A stretch of 64,000 bases of DNA, taken from Heterobasidion occidentale. Taxonomy: Eukaryota; Basidiomycota; Agaricomycetes; Russulales; Bondarzewiaceae. The stretch is taken from positions 434,001-498,000 of the forward strand of contig JBCAQO010000004.1 of assembly GCA_039111635.1 (NCBI GenBank). Direction: 5' to 3'. This document shows, in pieces, positions 31,107 through 42,299 of the stretch (positions are counted from its first letter, which is position 1; each line of letters starts with the position of its first letter). The notes beneath the pieces were generated by a model. It made no database searches. It saw only the letters and a list, made by a program, of their open reading frames with translations, and was not told the DNA's origin. The position numbers and the translations under genes were made by a program.

Positions 31107-32863
31107 GCCAAATCTCGGACTGTCACCGAGAATCTGGACTGTGTGGCGCTAAACCAGTGCCAAAATCCGGACTGTGTGCGATCTCGGCCGGACTGTGTGG
31201 CGCAACAGAGAGACTGTGCATAGAGTGACAACAGTGTGACAACTGTGCACCCGCAATCTTCCGACTGTGTGCCGGCTCTTTCCTAATGCTGACTAAACTG
31301 TGTCTTACGGTTGCAGAATATCCTCAACATCACAAACAATTTCATCTCTCTGGATCCCCTCATCCAAATGGTGTAATTGGGGTATAATTTGAAAGGTGAT
31401 GTATGTAAGAGCATTCTCTTTGTTTTGTAATAGCAATCTAACAATAATTGAGGACTGGAGACTCACTTTTTCAAGTTTTCTTTTTACTTGTGTATTTTGC
31501 CTTTAACAGCCTCAGTACTACATGTCTACTAATGAAACATTCAGGATTGTATTCTAACTACATTTTCAATTGATTGAATGAGACAGAATCTCATATAGCA
31601 CAAATTACATTCTCCAAGAACCAGACTGTGTTTTGCACAGTCTGGTTTTAGGGTGGACTGTTTAACCATATCTATTGAACCCTGATTCAATCTCACTGCT
31701 TCTGGGCCTCAAAGTTGAAGCAGGGTATGAAGATCACACAAAATATTTTTTCATATTCATAGTTGCATTTAATTGGCAACACAGTAGTTTCAGATATCGG
31801 TGGACTCAAAAGTGTCGGTAATACTACTAGGGTATGGAGATCACACGGCTTATTTTTTGGTATTTATAGCTGCATTAAATTGGCAACACAGTAGTTTCAG
31901 ATATCGGTGGACTCAAATCGGTCGGTAATACTCCTAGTTTATAGTTTAATAGTACAGGGGAGACACACACAGGCGTGCATCTGGCATGCACTCCACCGTC
32001 CAAGACAGCGGTTTGTGCTTCAAAGGTACACTTGCATGAAGCTCGCATGCACTTGGGCACTCACACTTGTATCTCCCCCTACTAATCGCTCAACTTGGGG
32101 TTAGGGTTCTGCCTGCCAAAAAGCATACCTAGGTTCATGGAAAAGGCCTCATAACCTAAGTGCAACGAGGTGCTTACCTATAAGCCCTAAGCCCATGGCA
32201 TGTGAACGCCTCTTTTATCACTGTGTGAACCTTGTGTCCCTCCAATATAGCCTCTACCAATGTCTTAAAGAACCATTGGTCCAGTTGGCTCCTAAGGACA
32301 TGCTGAATACCTTGATGTACGCTCCGTAGTGGAGCCGCCTAGCATGTGATGCTTGAACCATCGGATAGACCGGCCCCGAAGGGCCCCGATTGGTCAAGTC
32401 ATAACAGTCTGCATGATATCAGAGTTTACTAAGGTCAGCTATCATGAGTTTTGATGTAGATGTACTCGATGTATTGACACTCACACTCTTTAAGAACCTG
32501 ATCATATGCAAGGTGATCCGCTCCATAGAAAGGATACTCGATGGCTGGAGAACAGTCTTTTCTGCTTCTTTCACAGCTTGAAATACCACCTCGAGGTCAA
32601 ATTCGATATCGGAGGGATGGCATGAGTAAGGTAATGAGTTGGACATGGCAATTCTGTGGACGAGACTGAGCACTGGGCAGAGAGAATATAGCCTGTGCTT
32701 GACCGCGCCACGTACCTTACTGCATACGGGTGCGCACAGTGCAAGTATAGCACTGCAGGCGCGTCGCTTGCCTTTTCTAAGCACTTGACGGCTTGTCGCC
32801 GAGAAGGATATACGGCCCGGACGAAGACAAGTATTCGTCTAAAATACCAGAAAAGTCGCGTGC
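31107..32863. other. Non-coding, repeat-derived stretch
   Basis: No gene is visible. The first 200 bp carry a degenerate array of GGACTGTGTG words. A 12-bp stem hairpin (AACCAGACTGTG, 31619-31647) uses the same word. A tandem duplication follows (separate entry). From 32100 to 32860 short frames occur on both strands with no recognisable domain. Confidence 0.5.
31724..31937. repeat. Tandem duplication, two 107-bp units
   Basis: Units 31724-31830 and 31831-31937 share GGTATG(A/G)AGATCACAC, AATTGGCAACACAGTAG and TTTCAGATATCGGTGGACTC, with scattered differences. No coding role is seen. Confidence 0.85.
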
Positions 32864-32865
32864 TA

Positions 32866-33244
32866 CAGGGTCTTGCATAATTTTTGAGAAAGTCGTGCCA
32901 GGAAAAACCGGGTTCCTGAGCGCTTCATTCTCGATATGAGAGAAAAGCGCCGGACCTCCCTGCGTGACCCGCCTGTGACGATCACTCGCCGCTGCTGTCT
33001 TCGATAATCCCAGTCAATAACTAGCTCTCGAACTCAACGAGGAATAGGTGGACCCATGGTAAGGTTGAATGAAGTACTACAAAGAGGTGAGCACACAGTG
33101 AGCTGGAAGCAGTAGCCCCGAGCCATGAGGGCGTGACAAGGTTTTACCGATCATCCCGGCCTGCGGTGCCCAGTTAGGCAAGTCCTGGTTCAGGAACCCG
33201 GTTTTTCTCTAATGCAACTCTCTCAAAAATTATGCAAGACCCTG
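32866..33244. mobile_element. MITE of Tc1/mariner type (379 bp)
   Basis: Terminal inverted repeats start CAGGGTCTTGCATAATTTTT on the left and end with the reverse complement on the right; outer 24 bp match. Homology between the arms continues, with gaps, over about 55 bp (AAAAACCGGGTTCCTGA in both). The element is flanked by TA on both sides (32864-32865 and 33245-33246). TA duplication and CAG-type termini fit Tc1/mariner. There is no transposase inside. Confidence 0.9.
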
Positions 33245-33479
33245 TAAGTCGCGTAAGCTCTGGGTGAACCCTGTCCGTGCCGCTCGTCGTATGCTCGTTA
33301 ATCCCGCCGATATGATTTCTATGCGAGGCGCTTGCGCTCGGAGACATCATCAATATGGAGCATGGAAGCCAAGAGAGGACGCACGCATGCGTAGCGAATG
33401 CGCTCGCGCTAGTTGCGACGAACAGTGTCTGTCGAAGCTTGTCCACTGTGGGTGACGTGCCCGCACGCGTGCGCCTGTG

Positions 33480-33960
33480 GCTCACGTCCCTCACGCAGAC
33501 TCGTTCTATGAGAACATCATGCGGTGCATGACCCATTTCTGGCTTCGTCCCGTCTTGTTCTCCGTATCCTCGACTAACCCTTCGCCGCAGTTCTCGTTCT
33601 TCAACATCGTTTCGGGGCAAATTTCGGACGAGTCCTGGACCCGATCCTTGTGCAATGTCATCTTCGCCTTCCCCCCGCCCCTCGTCATCGGCGGCTTTGA
33701 CCAGTTCGTCTCGGCCAGCATCCTTGATCGCTATACGTAGCTGTACATGCTTGGGGACCGCTTTCTGGCTTTGGGTCCTCAATGCCCTACATCTCAACGC
33801 GGTGAGCAGCCCTGTTGAGTTCTTTGACATCTTCTTTTGGGGCGACTTCAAGCAGTTGACCGGGCTCAACTCTGGCCACCGGTACTGGATACCACGCTCT
33901 ATGTCACGGTGCCCTGGACCTTCCTGGGAAACGCGGTCCTAGTGTCCGAGTAAGCCCCCT
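33480..33960 (+). pseudogene. Remnant of a P4-ATPase (Drs2-type phospholipid flippase) C-terminal region
   Basis: The frame from about 33510 to 33737 reads SFYENIM, FSFFNIVSGQISDESWTRSL, CNVIFAFPPPLVIG and FDQFVSASILDRY, the membrane segments M7-M8 of P4-ATPases. A TAG at 33738 breaks it. Pieces such as LYMLG, TAFWLWVLNAL and FWGDFKQLTGL follow in other frames up to about 33950. The N-terminal three quarters are absent. It is a dead fragment, not a gene. Confidence 0.7.
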
Positions 33961-34886
33961 ACCTTTTCACCGGAACAAACTGAAAGACCGTACCCCCTAA
34001 TATGAGCGGACGTTCCTACACCTGTTGAGCCATCTGTGTGTCTAAGCGCCCTCACGACCTGTCTCGTCGGGAAATAGGGCAACGCATCGTCCTTCTTGAC
34101 CTGCTACCCTTTGTCATCTATCTAATCCGCGCGATGTGGGCAGGATAGGCCTAGTTTAATCTGTACTTAATACAAGTCGACGCCAGACATGGATGTATAA
34201 GGTGAACACACATCTTCACGCGGTGACAGCTAGCCAGTTAAGCATGACCCATCACAGCGCATCATAACACGATTCTCTCAAATTTGCTGAAGCAATCATT
34301 TTAAGGACAGGTTGTCATCAGCCGCGCCTGGAAGAGTCCTTCCGTAAAGGCGGAGGATGAGGGCTGATATGATGAGGGTAAAGCAAAGCTCAACAACATG
34401 GTAGTGAGGTTGCGATTGAATCTGCATTCCATGACTCACGCGCGGGTGGAAAACTGGGCGACAAATGACCCGAATAAGGACGGGTGGAGGACACGCCGCT
34501 CAGTTCGGAGGGTATGGCGATACGATGGGCAGCTGGCGATGGAAAGCGGAGGGGGCCAATCGTGGTCAGAGACGCCACGCAGATGTAGAGGCGCTGGAGC
34601 GCGCCAGCGGTGTCATTCATACGGTCCATGACATTCTCGTCATGGTTTTCAAAAAAGATCTTACTCTACTCCGGAGAAGACGAGACACTTTTAGCGTCCC
34701 AAGTATCTTATCCGTACTAGTGGACATGTGTCACTGTCAACATTCTTAATCCCTCGTTTCAGATGACGATAGCAACAGGGTTGTTAAATCTTCCTCTGAT
34801 ATCAGAAACGGTTGGTGCGGGCGCTGTGGAACATGAGTCTGGCGTATTTAACTAATTCAAGCATCCGAGGAGCACATCCACATACC
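33961..34886. other. No gene seen; upstream region of the terpene synthase
   Basis: Open frames here are short and without recognisable content. The last 200 bp are the likely promoter of the sesquiterpene synthase; no clear TATA box stands out. Confidence 0.4.
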
Positions 34887-36192
34887 ATGTCCGCTCACCA
34901 GATGTATGTTCTTCCGGATACCTTGCGAAACTGGCCGTGGAAGCGCAGCATCAACCCACACTACCGTGCCACGCAGGCTGAATCGGTAGCTTGGCTTGAG
35001 AGCTTCAGGCCCCTCAGCGTGCAGGCGCAGATTGTTTTCAACAAGTGTGACTTCAGTGCGTACATTTTCTCCGCATGCAATCTGGGAAATTTGACAGTCG
35101 ATTTCGGGCAGGCCTATTATGTGCTTTGACATATCCGGATTCCAATTCCTGTTGGTTCTGCATTCTATATATCTCCTAGTTGTGCTGATTGTCGTGTTCC
35201 AATTTTCAGTAGACCTTCGCAGCTGCTGCGATATGATGTACCTTTTTTTCCTTCTTGATGAATGTACAGATCGATGCGACAAGATTGGGGCTCAAATGCT
35301 TTGCGATCCCATCAATGATGCTTTCGAGAATCCAGACAAACCTCGCCCTGATGGAGAGCATGTTTTAGGGGAGATGTCTCGGCAGTGAGTCTGTTAGCAA
35401 TATAGAAGGTTTTCGCTCACACAGAGCTGTTGCAGGTTCTGGCAGCGCATATCCCATTCGGCTCCAAAGGCTGCCTGTGAACGCTTCGTCGATGCATGGC
35501 GCAAGTACATGGCCGCGGTTGTTGTACAAGCAGACCAGCGCTCGTCTGCGCACATCTGTACCATCGAGGACTACATGGTGGCCCGGCGCAACAACGCTGG
35601 CAGTTTACCATGCCATGTGCTGCTCGAGATCACTCTGGGACTGAATATCCCGCACGAGGTTATGCAGCATCCTGCCATTGTCTCCCTTCTCAAGGACGCA
35701 TCAGACCTGGTGATATTTGCCAACGTCAGTTGAGTCAGCCATGCTCGCAAAACTGATCCTTACTCAATTGTACCTATGTGCATAGGATATATATTCATAC
35801 AAGAAGGAGTTTCTAGACGGAGATGCAGCATACAATATTGTAACTGTGGTCATGGTTAATAACGATACCAACTTTGCCGGCGCCATGCGATGGATTTCCG
35901 ACCGCCACGACGAGGTTGTTGCCAGCTTCTTCAAGACCAGGGAGGATGTCTTGAATCGCAGCAATGGCATCTCGTCATGGGGCGAAGACATTGATCGGCA
36001 GGTTGCTATCTACATTGATGGTCTAGGTCTGTATTTCTCAGTACAAACAGCAATCGTGACCTGACCGCATAGGCCAATGTAGGAAAATGGATCCGAGGTC
36101 ATGACGAGTGGCATTTTCGATCGGAAAGGTATTTTGGCAATGAGGGACTAGAGATCCAGAAGTCACGCGTAGTGTTTGTCGCGGGAATGTAG
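34887..36192 (+). CDS. Sesquiterpene synthase (terpene cyclase class I)
   Basis: Six exons: 34887-35055, 35112-35150, 35210-35384, 35436-35724, 35786-36026, 36083-36192 (introns 51-61 nt, all GT-AG), giving 340 residues with no frame break. It cyclises farnesyl diphosphate with Mg2+ and release of diphosphate. Seen: N-terminal LPDTLRNWPW and NPHY as in agaricomycete cyclases; metal motif DECTD at residues 86-90 (D-E-x-T-D; Y is more usual at position 3); NSE triad NDIYSYKKE at 224-232; Arg-Tyr pair ERY at 319-321. The 39-nt second exon was placed because it restores the conserved SLL-ALTYP segment. The product cannot be predicted. Squalene synthase, the main competing user of the substrate, lies 890 bp downstream on the same strand. 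Confidence 0.92.
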
Positions 36193-36618
36193 ACGCGTAG
36201 ATATAGGTAGATACAACCTATCATATATACACCCCTAGCATTTCGTGGAGAAAAATCCCGATCAGTGATCTGAAAGCGAAACTCGGGACTATACATACAT
36301 GTTCAGCATCAAACGTGACGCTCAGCACAAACGGGGATCCATTTGATCCGCCCGGTCCTATCTACCGAATTCACTCCAAATATTGGAAAGGCATGGGCGC
36401 GTGCGAGCAGTATTAACTCTGGCGGCATATCTCCGTAGTGCCCAGGTTATGCGAGCCCCAAGACAATCGTTCTATTTTGTGTGGTATGAACATCATAACC
36501 CCACACGCCCTGTCTCTTCGAGCGCATCGCGGCAACCTGTCAGCACGCAAGTACGTAGCACCTAGAGCCAAAAATGAATGCGAGCAGTCTCACCATCATG
36601 CATTATGCATCGGCAGTG

Positions 36619-36837
36619 CTAAGGAGCTCCGCGCTTCACCTGCCGCTGCCTTGCGAGGGCCAGTGTGAGCTTTTGCAGTTGGACGGTGGCGGTGTGGTCG
36701 CCGCCGTTGAGCGGGGAGCTACGCTGCTCGAAATCTGCGAGGAAGGACTCGAGGCGAGCGTTTGCAGCCCTTGCGGACAGTTTTTTGATTGCAGTGGGGA
36801 GGATGCGGGCAGGCGGGGAGGATGCGCTAGAGTCCAT
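36619..36837 (-). CDS. Small hypothetical protein
   Basis: A 72-codon minus-strand frame (ATG 36837) with PARILPTAIKKLSARAANAR, FLADFEQRSSPLNGG and VQLQKLTLALARQRQ, a helical, charged composition that looks like a conserved small fungal protein. A GT at the end of RQRQ could start an intron, so the true C-terminus may differ. It is divergent from squalene synthase with 245 bp between start codons. Family not recognised. Confidence 0.45.
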   Translation of the reverse strand: MDSSASSPPARILPTAIKKLSARAANARLESFLADFEQRSSPLNGGDHTATVQLQKLTLALARQRQVKRGAP

Positions 36838-37082
36838 TCTATGTCGTTGTCGTCGTCGGTACCTCTGAGAATATGAGAGGAGAAAAGGGTCGGATAAGGA
36901 AATCAGACGATGGGATGAAAAGAAAGGCGAGTGGTACGACAGACCTCTTACTTGGGCCAATCCTGTCCCTCCCCACACCCCTCCCAGCCCCTCCCTCTTA
37001 CTCCTCCTCCTTCTCCACCACCACCACTACCACCACCTCGTCCTCGTCCTCGCCTTCGCCGCCCATCATTACCGCCCTGTCC

Positions 37083-38748
37083 ATGCTTACCCTCGCCCTT
37101 ACACAACCGGGCGAGTTCCGCACGCTATGCCAATACTGGCTCTATCACGAATCCAAACGCGACATCACGGCCACGCGCGAGGCAACCCTACCTCAGGCTG
37201 GGATCGCGCAACGATGCGGCGCTGCTGGGACCTACTCGACCTCACAAGTCGCAGCTTCTCCGCTGTCATCAAGGAGCTCGACGGGGACCTTGCGCGCACG
37301 GTCAGTCTAGCCATATAACACATGTACGAACATGCTGTTGACGTGGCGCGGTGCTCTTGGTTAGATATGTTTATTTTACATCGTATTGCGCGGGCTCGAC
37401 ACCATCGAGGACGACATGACCATTCCAGACGACATCAAACAACCCATTCTCCGCTCCTTCCACGAAAAAACAGTCACTCCGGGCTGGAACTTTAACGGTA
37501 ACGGACCCGCCGAAAAAGACCGCATTGTTCTTCAAGAGTACGACACGGTCGTCGAAGAGGTTAACCTGCTTGACCCAGGGTGCGCCTCTGTTTGTAGTCA
37601 TTTCCCAGAAATCTGCGTCTTGACGCCTCCTTTCTCTTGTCTCTCGATTCGTAGATACCGCGCCGTCATCGTCGACATCTGCCATAAAATGGAAATCGGC
37701 ATGGCTGACTATACCCACCGTGCCGCCACCACTGGCTCTATTTACCTCTCCACCGTCGCCGACTACGACCTCTACTGCCATTACGTTGCCGGCCTTGTCG
37801 GCGAGGGCCTCTCCGTATTTGGGGGCGCCTCGGGAAAAGAGGCCCCCTGGCTCGCGTCTCAACTAGGTCTCTCTAACTCGATGGGCCTCCTCCTCCAGAA
37901 GACGAACATCATTCGTGACTTCCGCGAGGATGCAGACGAACGTCGGTTCTTTTGGCCAAGAGATATGGGGCAGGAAGGAGTACGCCACGCGGGCGAGTGG
38001 GCCGTGTGAGGATGTGACGGAGCTGTTGAGGATAATGAGGAGCAGGCCCAGGTGGTGCAGAGTGGTGGTGCTTGACGCGCTGAGGCACGCGACGGACTCG
38101 CTGGATTATCTGAGGTTTGCGGAACCAGACAGTGTTCAACTTTTGCGCGATCCGACCCAGCGGCGATGGCGATGGCCACGCTCAATCTGTGCTTCATGAA
38201 CCCTGAGATGTTCCAGCGGCACATCAAAATCCGTAAGGCCGAAGCCGCCAAAGTGAGCCTCCACACTTTCTCTCCTACCCCTCCTCTCATCTGCTAATAC
38301 TTTCATGCCCAGCTCATCATGACATCCACCAATCCGCGCGATGTCGCATATCTCTTCCGCGACTACGTTCGCCAGATTCACGCCAAGGCCGGCCTCGCCC
38401 GCAGACCCCAACTTCACTCGACTCGCCGTCGCCTGTGCCAAGATTGAGCAGTGGGCTGAGCACCACTTTCCTTCGTTCGTCCACATCGGCGCACCCTCCG
38501 AGAGCGCACTCGACACGAGCGATGCACGCGCACGTATTGTGGCGCTCGGTACCGCATGGGATGAGGAGAAGAAGCGCGAGCGGGATGCGCTGGTAACAAC
38601 TGCGGGACAGGGACAGGGACAGGGGCAGACTCAACAGCAGCAGCAAGGCCCGCCATGGGATTTGATGGCGTTCTTTGCGGGCGCGATGCTCCTCATCATG
38701 GGGCTCAGCGTTGGCATTGTCCTGGCCGTACTCAAAATCTGGGGCTGA
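37083..38748 (+). pseudogene. ERG9: Squalene synthase (farnesyl-diphosphate farnesyltransferase), with several indels
   Basis: Exons near 37083-37300, 37365-37579, 37655-38252 and 38311-38748. The enzyme joins two farnesyl diphosphates to squalene, the first committed sterol step, at the ER. Seen: EFRTLCQYWLYHE at the start, RSFSAVIKELDGDLART, the first Asp-rich site GLDTIEDDM, GMADYTHRAATTGSIYL, DLYCHYVAGLVGEGL, the second site LQKTNIIRDFREDAD, AMATLNLCFMNPEMFQ, and a C-terminal membrane anchor (MAFFAGAMLLIMGLSVGIVL). The frame is broken near 37180, 37965, 38025, 38080, 38118, 38150 and 38390 by 1-4 nt. No substitution stop is needed to explain the breaks. Either a decaying copy or clustered sequence errors; as the gene is essential, one intact copy must exist. 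Confidence 0.85.
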
Positions 38749-39155
38749 TAGGCCCCCGTGTGCCAGAGCTTGAGCTGCTTGGGGTTCGGTGTACATACAT
38801 ACTAGGTGGGGACATGGCGCGGTGTAATCTACTGTCATCGCTACTTACAGGACTTCTTCATCTCACGTTCTCATCATCGTCTTCACTACCACTGACGGGC
38901 CATGGGCGCCAGGTGCTTAGCCGGGCGTCATGCCGTCGAGCTGTCGCGCGAACGTCGATCATACCAGCATTCAGCATACGTATATATACATTAGGTGACC
39001 AGAGTAATTATCGACGGGATCCTCATCCGGGTATCCTTTGACGGACAGAATGTACGTGTGTGTGCGACAGGAGAAACAAGGCTGAGCATTCACAAGAACC
39101 GATGAGTGGGGGTCTGCATAGATGTGAAGTGAGTGGAAGCGGAAGGCCTGTGGGA

Positions 39156-41983
39156 CTACTTCTTGCGCTTCGAGACTTTCCAAGGGTGTAACGTCAGAAC
39201 CCATCCATGAAGCATTGGCCAATAGACGATATGAGCACCTACCAGTTGCCTTCTTCGCGGGCGCCTTGCGCTTCCTGCCCGACTGCGGTGCGTCATCCTC
39301 ATCGTCGTCGTCTTCTCCATCCGCGTCGTCATCCTCGTCACTGTCCACATCCGACGGTGAACGCGCCTTCTTCGCGCGCACTCCCGCCACCACGGTAGAT
39401 CGTGGCAGAAGAGGCGGCGGAGGCGCGTCGCCAATCGGCCCGCCCGGGTGCTGTGCACAATCGGGGCAGAACCACTCCCCGTCGGGGACCGCAGCAAGGG
39501 GAGGGTCGAGGCAGCCAGGGTGGTACGGCGCGTCGCACTACCTCCATAGTAAGTACAATCACGAGCGGCGCAGAGAAGATGCAGCGTTGAGCACTCAGAA
39601 AGATGTGCAGAGAAATGTGGAGGCAGAGACAGAAAGGAAAGCGCACCTTGTCGCACGCGAGCGGATCCCCGCTGTCTTTATGGCATATAAGGCAGACCTC
39701 GGGCGCTTCCAGATCAGCGGGGTGCCGGGGCAGGTCGGAGAGCTTGTCGCTCGGCGTCGCGAGGAAGTACGTCGTGTTTTGCCCCGCGGCGATGCTAGGT
39801 AAGTGCATCAGCTGATATTCTGAATGGTCAAGATGGCTGCAGATATGCACTCGAAAACGTCGATGCCGATCAGAGGCTGGTTTCTCCCAGGCTTTGTGGC
39901 GCTCTTGGGCTCGTTCGGGCCCATGCCGAGCTCGCCTGGAAGGAAGGGCGGTCAGCAGTCAGCGTCTGACTTCGACAAAGCTGCGGAGGAACGAAAGCTA
40001 AATCGCACCATACGCGGCGTTTTGGCCCCACGCGATCGTCATGATATCGCCTTCGTCCTCATCAGGCGCAAGCGCGAAGTGGGTGACGCCGCCGCATGCA
40101 GCATGCTTGATTTTACAAGCCCTGGAGATCGAGCGAAGGCGATCAGTGCTACGAAACAAGTGGGATAGCAGGAAGTAAGGTGCCAACATGATGTCTTGCA
40201 TGAAGCGGAACTGGGAGTATGGCTGGCCCCCAGAACCTATTTAGACGAAGTGGTGAACGCGCGATACAGAATACAGAGCATTACCGGCAATGACGTACCG
40301 TCACCAGTGTTTTTCCACTGAAAACAGCAGGAGGTCGTTAGCAACGACACGCAAAAAAAACTAAGTCGCTTACTTTACCCGCCATCCAGTACATACCCTG
40401 CCTGTCGACGACAACAGAGTTCGAAGGGCCCGCAACCACCTGCGCGCCCATGAGTTGCTTTTGCGGCCCGGCAAACTACGCGACACCGAGTGGTAATACG
40501 ACACCGCGTCAGAGAACCGGTGATTAGATCCTTGTTCGAAAGAGGCAATTGTGCGTATGTACCTGAGGGACGACCTTGGGCGTCAAGGCGTCTTGCTGAT
40601 TTCCGAGGCCTAGGCGACAGTACCCGTTGTACCCCCATACGTACACCACACTATGCGGACCGACGCGCGATCAGTCTCTCGAACTAGAAGCGACACCATT
40701 CAGAACAGTCATTACAGTCATTACTTACCCATCTTCGTCAAGCGCGATACTGTGATTGTGGCCACAGGCAATCTGCGTGATCTTCTTGTCTTGCAGACCC
40801 TTAACCAAGACTTCGCAAAGCAGGCATCATGAGATTGGATCTTCTTTGTTTCCGTCAAGAAAGGTGATGAAACTCACTTGGTTCGGTCTCAATGTCGTAT
40901 GCCGATTTATTGCCGGTGACGATATGTTCACCGGTCCTGCCGTTCCCCAGCTGCCCCTTTTCTCCGCTCCCAACAGAATATACTTGTAAAGGTTGAGACA
41001 AAAATTAACCAACAAGCCCTCACGACTGTAAGATGTAGGGTACGCACGCCGCCCACTCTTGGTCAAGAACAAGGAAAAAGTGATTCCCGCGGCTGCTTTA
41101 ACGACGTGCTCCTGCTCCTTTGTTGCAACATGATATGGGCCGTCCACGAGCCTGAACGAAGAAACTTCAGGGCATGTAGAATGCCCGCACTAAAAGAATA
41201 TCGTGCCTGAGTATGCCTGCAGAACGACACTCAAACGAACCTGCTCACCTGGCCCAGATTATTGGCGCCAGCAGTCCACACTCGACCGTCACTGCCTACG
41301 AGAATAGAGTGGTTTTTTCCCAATGCGGCGGATACGAACCTCGTCCCGGCTGCAGCGCCTAGATCGACGGGCCTGATTCTCAGCGGGGCGTTTTCCGAGA
41401 CAAAATCGACACCAGACACGCCGAGCGCGGAAAGTTGGTTCCGCCCAAACAGCCACGCAGCGCCATGGACGTCGAGCGCGATGCAATGGCTCGCCACGCA
41501 AGAAGTGTGTATCGAGACGATTTTGACGTTGTTCAGGGAGCGCAGGATATGCGGCTCGAGGAGATCTGGGTGGCTGTGTACGTGCAAAGCAAGAACGAGA
41601 TGTAATGAAGGCGAGGATGGGGACCGCCCCAGTCAGGACTCGAAAGTGAGTGCGGCAACGTGCATGAGTACTGACTCTGGGATCGCTCCCTCCACCTTGC
41701 CTCCCTTGTCCTTGCGACCGAGCTTTGGCCTGTTGAGATAATGCGCGTCAGGCTATCGGAATCTCAGCGAATCACTCGACACACGGTGGGGTCGCGTGTC
41801 GAGGAGGGCCTCCAACATGTGTCAAGTAGAACGTCACGCACCAATCTGTGCCCCCAGCAATCAGGACTTCGGACAAGGCAATCGAGGTCAGCGAACAACC
41901 ACGTCACAGCACGTTGCACGAACAAAAATACCTCTTCCCCATCGCTGTTCATGTGCTGTTGCAGACGACTGTGTTTCAGACAT
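39156..41983 (-). CDS. RCC1-repeat protein with C-terminal PHD finger
   Basis: Sixteen exons on the minus strand, among them 41932-41983 (start), 41842-41866, 41676-41729, 41249-41573, 41048-41189, 40878-40982, 40729-40810, 40563-40650, 40374-40475, 40299-40317, 40188-40236, 40009-40121, 39851-39935, 39647-39794, 39243-39537, 39156-39175. They splice to 567 residues with no break. RCC1-type blades fill residues about 17-435 (LIAGGTDW, VWTAGANNLGQ, VYVWGYNGY, IAWGQNAAYGGELGMG). A PHD finger follows (CLICHKDSGDPLACDKC, CPDCAQH), then an acidic run and a basic tail ending SKRKK. Likely a chromatin-associated nuclear protein; PHD fingers read histone H3 tails. Specific role unknown. Confidence 0.88.
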
Positions 41984-42299
41984 GGTGTGAAAGGTGAGAA
42001 GGCTGACTGAATCAAGCGCCCAAACGTAACTACGCCAGGCGCCTTCGCGAAGCCCCTCAAAGACGGACAGCAACATCGACAAAACAGAGAGCAACGACGA
42101 AAGCATCGCCAATGACGGGTATCAAAAACTCTAAACATTGTCAAGTCCACTGGACGGCTCGTGGTATACTATCAAGTCGTAAGTCAGAAATTCGATGATC
42201 GAGACTTCCTCCCGGATATGGGGCTCCGGCAACCCCGCATAGATCAAGGATCTCTCCGCAACGTTCAATTCTCCCAAAATTCTCCCGCACCCCTCCTCC

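Noticed and set aside
31619..31660. Helitron 3' end (hairpin near a terminus)
   Set aside because: No CTRR terminus follows at the right distance and no Rep-helicase sequence is seen.
34398..34749. Coding exons upstream of the terpene synthase
   Set aside because: Frames are short and unrelated to cyclases. The cyclase start at 34887 gives a family-typical N-terminus.
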